The position numbers were made by a program, and so were the translations under genes. From Tubulanus polymorphus (Eukaryota > Nemertea > Palaeonemertea > Tubulaniformes > Tubulanidae): 64,000 nt of DNA. The stretch is taken from NCBI RefSeq assembly GCF_964204645.1, contig NC_134025.1, forward strand, positions 27,992,001 to 28,056,000, in the 5' to 3' direction. Positions 36,901 through 50,200 of this stretch are shown here, one piece after another (position 1 is the first letter of the stretch; every line of letters starts with the position of its first letter). Below the pieces are notes generated by a model, which was given only the letters and a program-made list of their open reading frames with translations, was not told the origin of the DNA and did not search any database.

Positions 36901-39900
36901 TTTTGATGGATTAGCTACTTTTTCTATTAATTTATCACGAATTCGCATTGAGATTTTCGCTGTCGTCGTGTGGTTATTCTCTTAAAGCCCGTATTAATTG
37001 TTATGCGCCGTTGATTTCCGTTTCGAGAGAAATGAACTGAAGTCAGGTGAAAACTCAATGCCGCGTCTGTCTCACGCCGTTAACGTCACCAGCTATAGCA
37101 TCGTCCAAAGAGACCGAGAACGTGACGAGAAGGGGTAATTTCAATTGAGTTACCCAATACGTGTCGCGTGTTAATAAAACCACAGTTTAATGAAATGAAA
37201 CGGAGAAAGAAACGAAACCGCATCGAAACCTGCATACAATTGAAATAGAACGATTCACCCGTTCGTACGTACATCTGTTAGTTTGATTAAGTTGGAACAC
37301 TGTCACTAGATTCGGTTATGTTTACGGGATGTCGGGCCAAGTCCGTTGCATATATCCAATTAACCCTGTTATTAAGGCTTGTTTTGACAGTTAGTCACCG
37401 AGCTATGTCAGCAAAGTACCGTGATTATACGCCCAGCGTGCATTTTCTATACTCTGACGTAATAAAGTCGATGTTTGCATTTCTACGGATGATTTCTCGT
37501 TAAGTTCCACTAAGAATTTTTTCCACATTTTCGCTGATAATCAGTTTGCGATCGCAGCTCTATTCATGAGCTGCGGTATTATCACTCGGCTCAACTGTGT
37601 CACAACCAAATCTCCCTGGCGCCGTTTCGTTACACCGTGTTGACACGAGTTCTTGTTTTGTACGGCAAAAACGTCGGCTGTAAACTTCAGTAATTATCGA
37701 GTATTTGTGAGTCAATCTCTGTTGTCCAGGACAAAAAGTATAAAGGTCGCAAAAGGGCATTAATGAATCTGCCAAAATACAAAATCGTTGGAATTCAGAT
37801 AATTGGTTAATTGGATTGATACACTTATTGAACTTTTCAACCCGCCAGTGATTATCTTGACGACTACTCTTTCGCCAGTCCCACATCCTACCCATGAGAT
37901 CAGAAGAACAGATAATTTGTTAAAAGAAACTGGTATCTCTTCAAGAGCACGAAGCCGGGCATTTTTTGCTGACGTATCAAATGAGATTCGTACCTGTTCA
38001 ATCGGGTTTTTATTTCATATACTGATCAGTTCTATTATGACAAGCTAAAGTAGACTTCTTCTTCGCGTCATAATTGAATCAATGCGCCAATAATACGCCA
38101 ATATACCATTAGCGTCGTGGTGTATGGTGGGTGAGATGCGATTAGATGCGTATAGTCTGCTTTAGTTAGCTCTGAAAGTTTGACGATAGTCCAGTATTTC
38201 ACACGTCAAATTTCCGGTACTTCTGCTACAGAGAGTAATTCTCGAGAGTCTACAGGATACAACAGCGCAAAATTGCCAGTATTGTGACAAAAAAATGCTG
38301 TCTATTTGACATTCTCACGGGGCAAATTAAACAACTAAAGTCGATCAAGAAAAAACTCCCCAAACATCCTTCACTTAGAATTTTTACCATCGACCTGTGT
38401 CCTTGGCATTGATGCGAATAAAACTGCCGAATCAAAAGAACTAGAAAATGCTTTTAAAATGAACAAATAACCTCGACTTCTGATCCAACAAAAAAAACTT
38501 TTTGGGGAGTAAGAGGGAAATATTTTCCGTTTTTTTTTCATATTCTATGGCCATCAATAAAGTTTTTAAGTTGCTTTCCATGTATTCTTACTTTAAAGAA
38601 ATAACGAGTGTCTGCCCGGTAGGTGTAATTACCAAATAGACCGTTTATACCGTTGATGAATAGTTAGTATTCTAGACGGTTTTAGATCAATCCCTTTGAG
38701 AGTCTGTCGAGACAGGTTCAACCAGACAACAATATTTCATTCGCTTTCCAAATTTAGAGAACAACGGAGACTAACCATTTCTTCTGATAAGGCGAATCTA
38801 TTGAAAAAGCTTTTCGACAATATCTTTTGATACTTTAATTCAATTCACATTTTGTTTCACAAGTTAACCGCTATTCCTTGAGATTTATGAGATGTCGAAA
38901 TGTGTATATTCATATCATAAAAGCAATTACTCGATGAAATGGTTAACACCCTTGATTGTATTTCACGTCGAAGTCACGTAATTCACGTAGAAAATCCGCC
39001 AAACCCTTTCGTCAAAGGTCGAATACTTTTGGTAGCGGGCGGGCCCACTGTGAACAAGGTGATCGCTGAATCGTGGGCGTACAGATAGAACAAAATGCCT
39101 TTGATCACTTTTTCGATTTAAGAATAGAACAGTCGAATATTCGGAGAACGAGTAATATCTGTTATCACGCCGCAGATAAATTGGCAACATACGTTGAAGA
39201 TTGAATTATAGGAGATCGATTACATCATTCGGAATTGCATCAAATGAATTCGCTCTGAAAATGCACTAAATTTATGTTGATTCTAGACACGCGATTTGGT
39301 AATAATGGGCTATTTTATGATAATTGATGCACTTCGAGTCATTTCCCGTGTATAGTATAGACTGGTTTAATGGATTCACCTTTCACTCTTCATGTTCTAA
39401 TTGGTCGCCCGGGTGACTATCTCCTCGTCTTTCTCTTACCCTCGGTTTAACCGATGGATGATTGCTGATTGACAAAAGTTGCAATGCAAACTTCACGCTT
39501 GTCAAAATAATTATGTCGGGAATGATATTGGAAATGTCACTAAGTGACCTGGAATGATATAGACTTATTCGTCGTCGTTATTCCGATCATAATCGATTTG
39601 CATCAACGTAGAAATAAAAATCCTCTATCCTCTAAAATGTACACCAATTTCAACAAAAAGCGGAAAAAACAAATCATATATGTCAATCATTATTTAGAAT
39701 GAAAACATCTACTTGTTCGCTTTTTGTGTCTTAAAGAAACTCTGATCATAGGTCTACCGTATTTGTCGGAAGTTGTTGCATCATGATCGCAGATCAGACT
39801 CGTAAACCATGGGTGTGTTTTTAAACGGCGCATCTAGGCTATTCATTTTATATCTTTTGGAAATTGGTTGATGTATGAAAATGCATTTTTGTAATAATAG

Positions 39901-41225
39901 GCATACGTAATTATTATCTTGTCGATTATTCTATTAGTCTTTCGTGTTCTAGTGTCACTTATTCTCATTTCATGTTCGTATATAGTTGACAGCAGTATCA
40001 TATAACGCCCCATTAGTGTACATAGTCATCGTTTTACCAATTCAGCGGAACTTAAACTCGGAATGAATTGACAGAAAAGACAAATTTAATGGGACTTTTT
40101 TATGAAATCGAGTAAAAATCGAGGGATTAGTTCGTGTATCGGTTGATAGATTTGACAGTTTCCGGGCGTATAATCCTCTAACGTTGTTCGAACAACTTCA
40201 AGTTAAAGCAGTGAGTATATCTATATATAAGACTTCGTTTTTTAATTTGGAACGCATAGCACTCATATTACATTTCTAACCGCTTTCCGCAAATCACAGT
40301 AAACCCGACGCCCTGTAATCATTGAAATTACTGTAATTATCTGTGCAATTAACGTTTTTTCATCATTATTATAATAACAATTTCCTATAACGTGCAAAAA
40401 CACAGGAATCCATCTGTCATTTCCTGGGAAACGTATTTCTGAAAGAGATATCTTATTTCAAGTGTTGAATTTCAGGAATACTGGTCCCGAATGCTGATTG
40501 TTTATGCCAGAAAAAAAAACGACCAAACGCATCGTTGAAATTAATCGACAAACGATCCGCATTGCAATTCGATATCTGTTTAAAACATAAATGAAACAGC
40601 TGAAAAAAAGCATATTTTTCAACTATTTAACTATTTCATTCGAAACAAATTTTTGTAACTACCATCACAGTAGAACTAAAATCTAGTGTGATACTGTCAC
40701 TGTCGGTACTTTTAATTCAAATTCGTATAGTAGATTTTTTTCCTTGACTAAGCGACAAGCTGCCACAGTACTGACAATAATTGTGTCCATCAAAAGGTGA
40801 TTAAACGTGTTATTTCGCGTGTATAAAGCGACATCAAAGATGTAGTACATTACAATCGTATACACTGCTTTAAAGATCAACATTTCGTGTTGCAGGATAA
40901 TTTCTGGTATTAGCGGCGACCTTGTCTGGGACGCGTAAAAAGTTCGACGTATTGGTTACATCCGTTTCAATTTGATACGGAGTTCTTTAATCAGCGACCG
41001 ACTATGAATTAGCGAGAGGACACGTGCGTCGATGTCATAGCTGTGGGGAATCAAAAACCTATCTCATCAGATAACTCTCCGTTACCTGTGAAGTGTGAGC
41101 GGTCCATGAAATCGACAGCCATCAAATAAATTCTCGATTTTAATGAGGCACAACACGCGAACGTGAAAATAGCGAAACGATTTTCGTGATAAATAAGTGA
41201 TAAGATCAGATCAGAAAACGCTACG
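24904..41225. other. Long gene-poor region
   Basis: About 16 kb of AT-rich sequence without a supported gene. Open frames are all under 95 codons and scattered over both strands. One stretch (28902-29108) has exon-like features and is listed separately. Three similar cgaaatcaaat segments (28688-28840) form a short dispersed repeat. A TGACGTCA octamer is at 26051-26058. It may hold distal regulatory DNA or upstream 5' UTR exons of the downstream receptor, which cannot be told from sequence alone. Confidence 0.5.
28902..29108 (+). other. Possible orphan coding exon (unassigned)
   Basis: A 207-nt stretch open in one frame (68 codons), preceded by a pyrimidine-rich acceptor (tttcttagtag) and followed by a strong donor (A|GTGAGT), symmetric phase 1-1. 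The peptide has an ordinary soluble-protein composition (KFWHVTPDLLNVVKYEMVNG). No family recognised and no partner exons found nearby. A stretch this long will occur by chance several times in 16 kb. Confidence 0.2.
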
Positions 41226-44200
41226 ATGACGACAATAGTTGAGGGTGTAGACACAACGACAATGATACCTACAGGGACAGATTCCAACTTGAATTATGGG
41301 ATTACAGAAATATTTAATTCTACTCTATCAGGCAACGACAGTTTGAATGACAGCAATGCAACAAAACGACCCGGAGTAGAATTTTATCAGGTAAAGTAAT
41401 GTTAATTTTAATTCAACAATTTCATTCAAATGAGTTTATATATGTTTATTTAGTTTGAAATTCAGATGTTCGAGCCAGACACGTTTTAGAATTAAGCCCT
41501 ACGATTCATCATTTTTCTGATTTTAAAGTTGATAACGTTGGGCATTTATTAGTCTACTTTCGCTATCGCTTTTTCCACGGATCGAATTTCCTGTAAAGTG
41601 AAGCCTCTTTCTATTCTGATCGTTCGTCGTTCTAAAGAACATGTTTATTAGAATCGGCTTGTAGATAGCTGTAACGTGAAAATAAGATTTGTCGACTGCG
41701 AAGTAGCTCGTTTTATCTCGCAAATTTGGTTATTTGCGTGAAAAGTGAGAGCTGGTAAACCGAGTTAGCGCCACGCACGTTTTATCCCATGCCATGCGAT
41801 CCTCTCAATGCAAGTGTCGCCTAGCAGCCGACACGGAAACGTATTAACACCATATTTCATCAACGATAGGACAATTGTTATTCTACCCTCCTAAGACGAT
41901 TTATATTTAATAACGGTTAGAATTTCGCATGCGTAAGACGAAGAACGCTTCCATTTCGCACGCCCGGCCAAACACTTTTTATGCCATGAATATTTATGTG
42001 TTCGGTCGAAAAATCTCTGATCTCATATGTCAAAAAATATGATACTACATTTTGACGGTAGATTCGACGGAAAAAATAGATTAGCCTTGAGTAAAGCGAT
42101 ATAAGACGAACTGTAATTATCGATTTACCATTAAAAACCTATTTATCCTGATCATAAATCCAATATCTCATTTATGTATCCATCATGGTCCAACTGACCG
42201 ATCAACTGACCTGCGGGCAATTTCAGATTATACTTATACGTCACACGAACTGTCCATCAGAAAGTGTATACAAAATTACATTCGCCAAACAGAAATCATC
42301 GATTGAATATGAAATTTGAATAATACTGGGGGTAATCTTTGATTGAAATTTTAAGAAAATCCATTCGCTGATAAGGCACCATTACTGTGCAAACGACGCG
42401 TGCTACGAGCATTCTATCTGAACTCCTTGAAGATACATTACCTACATTAACCAATGACAGATAAAATAAAACATTTTGTCAGATCCATCTTCTTAGCCGG
42501 AAAACAACAGTAGGATTCAGGCCTACGAATAAATCAAAATTGTCACACGGGTTCGCTTTGATGTAGAGAGCGCTACTGAAAACCTACCAAAAGCTTAGTC
42601 GTAATGTGCGCATTCTCCAGCGATTAGTGGTGCATTTTGTGCGTTTTTCATGTTTATCAAACGGCAGTATAGGGTTTCCTCCAGTCTGTACACGCAGGGT
42701 ATGTTTTCATAATGAGCTGGCACTGAAGGCCAGAAGAAAAATATATAGAATTTCAGAAAACTTATTTTCTCAAGAACATTCCCTGTAATACAAAATGGTC
42801 TTCGTTTTTATGAGAACGGTGTCGCGTCATAACTCTTATTATATCATTGAATGTCCCGAACTCTTCGTAAAAATGATGTTATAAGCGACGGTTCTGTGTT
42901 TCTCTGCGAGGTTTCTTACCAATAAAACCACACCACGTAATAACGCGTCATGCTATCATTGTTTTCTATTTCAGACAGCTCAGGTGACGTTCCTATTCAT
43001 TCTGTTTATACTGATTGTAATCGGTAATAGCACTGTGTTGATTGCCCTCAGTGCTCAGAAATCAACTCGCAGATCAAGAATGAATATCTTCATCATGAAC
43101 CTTGCTTTGGCCGGTAAGTATATATATATATATATGTATATATATGTTCTTCCCTCTCACAACTGATTCGCCAATTGTTAAGGAGTAGCGGAGAAACCCA
43201 ATGGCAATGTTCAGGTTCCAGTCAGCTCTTCCGAGATACAGATTTGTTACTATTGCTTAGTAAAATGGGCCCGATGCTTGACCCTTGGCCAAAAACTCAA
43301 CACGATAGAATTGTGCAAATCAGACTTACAATCGGTCCATATCGATGTTTTATCAATTCGCAGACTAGATTTTTCATCGACGCCATGTTTTAGTAAAACA
43401 GCTCGCATGTATTCCATCGAGTTGGGATAAATACTCTTCCAGACATTCGAGTGCGCCTTAGTCGGATTCACTTATACGGATAAAGCATATGCCATTTTCC
43501 CTGTTTGTAAACCGAACAAGTGGGTGGATTATTTGAACGAATATCTCTCCTTCAATTTATCCGGGGTAACTCCGTCTTCTGGGTCGATAACTTAACTATT
43601 GTTTCCTCGGACATGACCAGTTGCTTGAATCTAGTAAATACAGATCTTTTGCATATTAAATAATGAAGAATGTCCACGTCCATTTGCCCCGTCTTTCATC
43701 ATACTGATCAAGTTAAACCACGATGTCCAATGACACTCTATGAACTTGTTCCAACACTTTGACAACTTCATCGGCTGTATGTCTGCTTGGATTACTGGAT
43801 TATTTTCCTGGACATTATCGGACAGTTTGGATTTCGGGTTTTTGCTCAAATTACCATACGTGTCAGAATGTCTATCAATTTTCAATGATTATCTACGCAA
43901 ACTCTCTAGACTCTAGACAGGCCGTTTCGTTCGTTTCAAACCGATAGCTTCGTCAGTTCTCGCGAGAAGCTTTTACAGGATAAGAGGAGACCGACTAGAA
44001 AAATACGGACGCAGCAGCGACAAGCGAGAATTGGCTTTACAGTTCAGAAAAGTAATGCGTGTCATCACAAATTCGTACAACGTCGGTGTCAGGCAAACCA
44101 TTAGTAATTGCATGAATTGTATTCAATTTTCAAAACCAATTAATCTGTCCTCCATAGAAAATGTATCCAATGTTATTGATAAGAACCGGTTTAAGGAACA

Positions 44201-47200
44201 GTCAACGTCGCTTTGTATCCGTATGAATTCATTACGTATTTGTACTAGTTTATACGAGTGTTAATCCGTATCTCTTGATAAGGTATCGTGTCGCAAAATG
44301 GTACAGATATCAATCCCTGGACTAAATGCTAAATTACGCCACCACAAGAGTGAAAACCCAAGCAGGCTCTCGAGGCTAGTCGCCTCTTCGTTATCGCTGG
44401 TCCGGTTGGAGTCTCCATTCTTCGTTATCAAGCACCGTTCACAAAATCGTATATCTATTTCACTGGGCTGAGATCAGATAGATTTTGTTACGTATCACCT
44501 CTAATTGAATGTAAGCGATATTTATTATGCTTCTAGTATGTACGTCGCCGATTGCAAACTAGAACCGGAATAAACTCGATTCTCAGAAAATCACCTGGCC
44601 TTCTTGCGTGGTTTGTTATATGAATGGTAGATCTGGTGATAATGAACCCACGCATAAACACGTTAATCAAAATAGGAGACCTTTAATAGAAGTTCCTTTG
44701 AAATAATGCGAAATTTAAGAAATTGAATTTTCCTTTTCATCCTATCTTATTGAAGCAAAAGAAAATGCACAGAATACGGTTAAGACAGGATTTCCCTTCA
44801 GATATAATCATTACTATTCGTTTTATCCCTTAAATGAATTTTCAAATTAAAAACGATTTTTTCTTTTCGTTAAATCTAATGAGGTGCAAAAATCATATTT
44901 GCAGTAAATTCATCATCTTCAATTGAAACTCCCTGCCATAAATTAATGAAGAATGGCATCTTTAATTCATTGAAATCCGTTAATCCGATTCAGATCCATA
45001 AGCGATTGTGAAGTTGGTCTGATCTTTGTCGCATACTGTAGTTACGTGTTGAATCGAGTCATCTTTGTTATGAATTACCCCCATAATTGATGCGCCACAA
45101 ACGTTCATGTTACGACACTGATCTTCTCGAATGATGGACGCTTGAAAAATTACATTCATAATACAAAAGACGGAATATAACGCTGACATTCATTAGACTA
45201 CTTTGTCAATTGCGAGACAAATCGTAATCATCGGATGCAATGAAATTGAATTAAAACCCCTTAATTTTCCTCATGTTGTCACAGGATTGATTGATGTTTA
45301 GTTTATCTCGAGGTTACTGCGTCTTCTTAATCATTATAAATGACTTTTCTATTCCATCGCTATAGTTGCTTATTTACACAATCAACTTTTTGAAGTGAAC
45401 CGAATTTTAAACTATATTAGACTTATCAAGGGCTAAGTCTTCCTGATAATCCCTTTCTGTCCGTCTCTACAAGCCATGCTCCGTTGGAAGAGTGGCTTTT
45501 TTTGCTTTCGTCTTTGCGCAAACTGCTCGATCATCGTTGTAAGGTTTCCTTATCGTTGTAGTAGCTCGCTGGACATCAACGGTGATGACCACGACAATCG
45601 ACTTAGATTAAGTACACCGCCATTTTTACTTATCATCCTTCTGTATTTTCAGATATGGCTAATGGATTCTTCAACGTATTACCCGATGCAATATGGAGGA
45701 TTACGGTTATTTGGTACGCGGGATCGGTTGGATGCAAGATATTCAAATATCTCCAGGTAAATTACATACACTAGACTACACAACGCGTTGCGATATAATA
45801 TTCGGGTTATGTCAACATTTGCCTACTGATCCTCTTTACTATCGAGAGATAGTTTCGTTATGTAATTCTGTAAATGAAGATTCAGAAGCAACATGCAGCA
45901 GGCGAATGTACATATATACAAAAGCTTGGGAGTTTCTTCAGAAAAATATTTCTCGTGAGTTGTTCAAGCAAATGTGAGAACTAGAGTCTTTTCATGTCGC
46001 CGGAAGATTTTTCGCATCACAAATGCAAAAACGCACAAGTAAAGTAATGAGAGAAAAACAAGGAGAATTTGTCGATTCGTAAATAAAAGTGATCAATCAT
46101 TTTTTTGAGAAAGAGCACTTTTTTCACCTGTAGTTTCATCTCTCACATTGCTCTCGTCTCTGTGTTTTTAAGTGTGAATTTTGGGATATTTAATTAAAAG
46201 TATTTTTCTCAGAAAACTGTATAATTCATAGCCTAAAAATGATAGTTTCGTATATAAACTCGTCGAACGAACTCGCTCTCCAGACAATGCTTCGCTTCAA
46301 GCTCGAATCGACCATTGTGATTCATCGCGACTCGGCATAACCAAAAATTGATGTTGGTCACATCTGGACCAAAACTACAAATTGCCAATAACCACAATAT
46401 AATAAGATTCACCGAAGGTTGCAAGTCATACACAGGTCCTGTTCAATCATATTATCATCGTTTGAATGCTCGGTCATGTACAGCCTTTACTTACTAATGA
46501 TTGAGCCTGCTCGCTATAAAAAGAACAGTAACGACGGGCAAATGTGGTATGTTACCCACCTAATAAAACCAATCAAAGTCGACATTTTCCACACATTCCA
46601 TGACATTCATTACCATCGAAAACTTGGGAATCATATATTATTCATCCTATACTGTTATATGTCGAATGTTATTCGTAACAACAAGAAAAGACTCGGGAAC
46701 TTATTTGGAAGCTTGACATGATGTCTGAAAGTCGGTGATGGACGGAATTTCGTAGCGTTCAGAAGAAAAATGGAAGTAAATATTGGATAAAGTAAAATGT
46801 GATCACTCACCACCCCGTCAACAGTCAGTCAATGTGCACGGATTATAGATGAGATTAATGTGTATTTACACTTGGAATCAGACTCAAGATGCTTCAACTT
46901 CTTGTACTCGTGTTTCCGCGTAATCATCAGAAGAATGACCGTGCATTATAAAAGTATGTTTAACTTGAAAAGTACTCAAAACTCTTCATATTTTGCGCAT
47001 CCGGTAACAACCCACACGCGAACAAGTGTATGTCGGTGTTTACATCTATCTTGAGGTCACTCTACGCTGTTTTCACGACAAGCCGCTTAGACAAATAAAC
47101 GCCAATTCTTTCAAACACGGTTTTGCCGTCGTCGGATGCTTTTAATACGACGACGAAGGTCCTTGTCTAAAAGGGCCGAGATCAATAATGCCACAGGCAG

Positions 47201-50200
47201 GAGCAGTAATACGAGTAAAGAAAATCTGAAATCATTTCTTAACGAATCATGATGTGAAAAAAGGTTCTTGAATGACATAAAAATCTGAAAGTGATAGATC
47301 AATGATCATAAATGTGTGTTTAATATGCGTATGCACCCAATAAACTACGATTCTCATTTCTCATCGATAATAGATTAGAATTTAGTCGAGATTACCTAAA
47401 GGAAATTAGCAAATACACACAGCGTTCATTGCAGCTAGTCTCCCTATTGCCATAAACCGTGACGAGTGAGGACAAAAGTGACGGAAGCAGGCCTGTTTTA
47501 CGAGCCACTTTGACACCAAGTGGCTCATTCTACAAGTATCTAGAATGCATAAATTTCTCATGAACTATCTCGGGATTCCGGAATTTATCCCCGGGTGGAC
47601 AAGTAAAATACTTCCCCAGCGTCAGACACTATTCCCATAAAATCATCTGCACTATCACACAAGTACTGACTTCTGACATGTTAATGGCATGTGCGTGATC
47701 GGTAACTTAGCCTAGTATAAATGACCCCTGCCCGGGGGTAACTAATTGTTAGCGCGAGACCAAGGCGATGGTGAATTTTTCTTGCGTGTGTCGCATCGGA
47801 ACAATTTCTGACGACTTGATACAGTTCGCTCCTCGCGACAAGACTAATGCGTATCGGAACTCGGCCAAACATGGCGAACTAGTCATGCAACAAGACATGG
47901 GACATTGATAGTCTGTAATGTCTGTTTACATTACCACTTGATGATTATCACCCTACACAACACGAAGTAATGGTACTTAATTTTAATAAGATAGTTTTTT
48001 GCATGTTGCCACTTCTAGTTTATCTGGATTTTTCGAGTTTTCGGTGAACCTGGAACCACAGAGATATTCGGTGGATGTCTTTTTGTATGACTTCGTCCCC
48101 AGCTAGCTGATTGGCCTGTTCATCAAAAAGCCATTTCTCGACAATCTGGCGGAAACTAGATAATAAAATTGTTAATCTTTCAATGTCATGATTTGCTAGA
48201 ATCGATAGTCCATCATATCAACTACGCTTAAAAATCGCCTTTAAAAATAGACGACTTCATTACTTTTCTCGAATTGAAAATATCGATACAGAAACGATTC
48301 ATTAACATCAGGTCATAAAAACACATCACTTAATCAGTGACTCTTTATAAGCATATTATCACATTCATATTTTGACAGGAGAAAGAATATCAATTTAACC
48401 GTTCAATAAGAGCCGTGAATATTCTTACCGGCGGCAAGATCACAGTTCTAACGAATGACTTTCGTATTCTGGATAGCGTTTGTTTAACGATCGCTTGTCT
48501 TATCTCGTCAGCTCTCCGATACCTTCGTTAACACTAGCCAGCGGCCATTATATTTCGTGCAATCGTCTATCAATGAAGAAAAACTGAGCAAATGAATTCT
48601 TATGAGAAGTTTGTTATCATTTCATCTATCAAAAATGAACATGTATTTTCCGTAAAAGCTGGACATTTTCATGTTATTTTACAAAGAAACTATGAACCAT
48701 TGTATACAGCTTCAGAAAATCGTTTATTGTCTTAGATATCTCAAAGCAACGCGATTAATTCGTCTTCCCTGGTGAAATCTTTTTAATTTTACGGTAAATA
48801 AATTATATCTTGTATCTGTTTTAGTTCGTAGTGACGTATGCATCTACTTACGCTTTGGTGGCCTTGAGTTTGGATCGGTTAGACGCGATTGCAAGGCCTC
48901 TCAGCTTTTCCGGATATTGTAAGTTTCATCGAATAAAAAATATTTTGTGGATTTTTCACAGTTCATTGAGCTCAACGTAACTTGATTATCTGTTTGAATT
49001 CCAATCCCTACTAGGCCCATATAAGTGACGAAAAAAAATGATTTTTAGATGAATTACGTTTTACAAATAATGCATTACAGGGCTACGAGCGAAGATACTG
49101 ATTGGATTATGCTGGGGCTGCTCATTCCTCTTCTCAATCCCGGGTCTGATATTTTACAATGACGTGCAATTACCGGATGGTACTCCCAGTTGTTGGATGT
49201 TGCTGGCTTTACCGGTCCATTGGAAGGTAATTTCTCTCAATTCAAGCCTCAAAACCAGAATCGATGAAACCTGATTATTTTCGACAAGTTTTTAGTCGAC
49301 TGAGCCGGAAATTAATCTAATTAAGATTGTTTCTTTGTAATACCGGGAAATGATTTATAAGAATCAATTAGCAATGATCGGTTTCATACTCAAACTGCTT
49401 CGATCTATGAAATGTGTGTGTACTTGCCGTTGTTAGTTACACATGAGTGAAGGTGTCCGATACTGTCATCGTTTTTATGAAGCTATTTCTCACAGCTAGC
49501 CGACTACAATTAATCCTAGGACAGGATAAGCCAGGCGCGGGTTTATTTCCTGAGGAGGAAAATGAGAACTGTTTTAACCGTTAAGCAACAGGACGCCTAT
49601 GAATAGCTATTGACTTTCTGTGGAGAGTATCGAGGCACTGTCTCGTTAGTTAAAAAAAACTGCATGATTGAATGTATACCTTTCTGGATATTCAGAGAAT
49701 GTCAAACTACCAGCGACCGAAGTGCCATTATATGCTTGCTTTCGGTTTCATCGAGTATCTTTGGTGGCTCGATGTCGTATGCCGGAAACGTCTTTGTTTA
49801 TTTCCCCTGATATCGAATTGACCGAACTGTTTTCTTATACAGTTTTTTCAACGCTTTCTATACACACAAGATGAATCGAATAATCTGTAGATCGGACCTA
49901 TATCAAACAGGCTAAGATTATAAGATTTAGATTCAGATTTATCGTTCTAGCAAAAATGATGATATTTTGCTCAGCCTCGAAGAAGATAAAATACATTACA
50001 TGATATAGCAAGGTCGCGTTTTACAAAAACTAATACAATATTCTAATAATTGATATCATAGACACTAAACCCTAGAAAAACGATTTTTAAATGCGTTGCT
50101 GATATTTCACAGATTTATATTATGCTGATTGGTGTTGGAATATTCATTATCCCGACGGGCATCATAACGATGTGTTATACTATAATCATCTTCATCGTAT

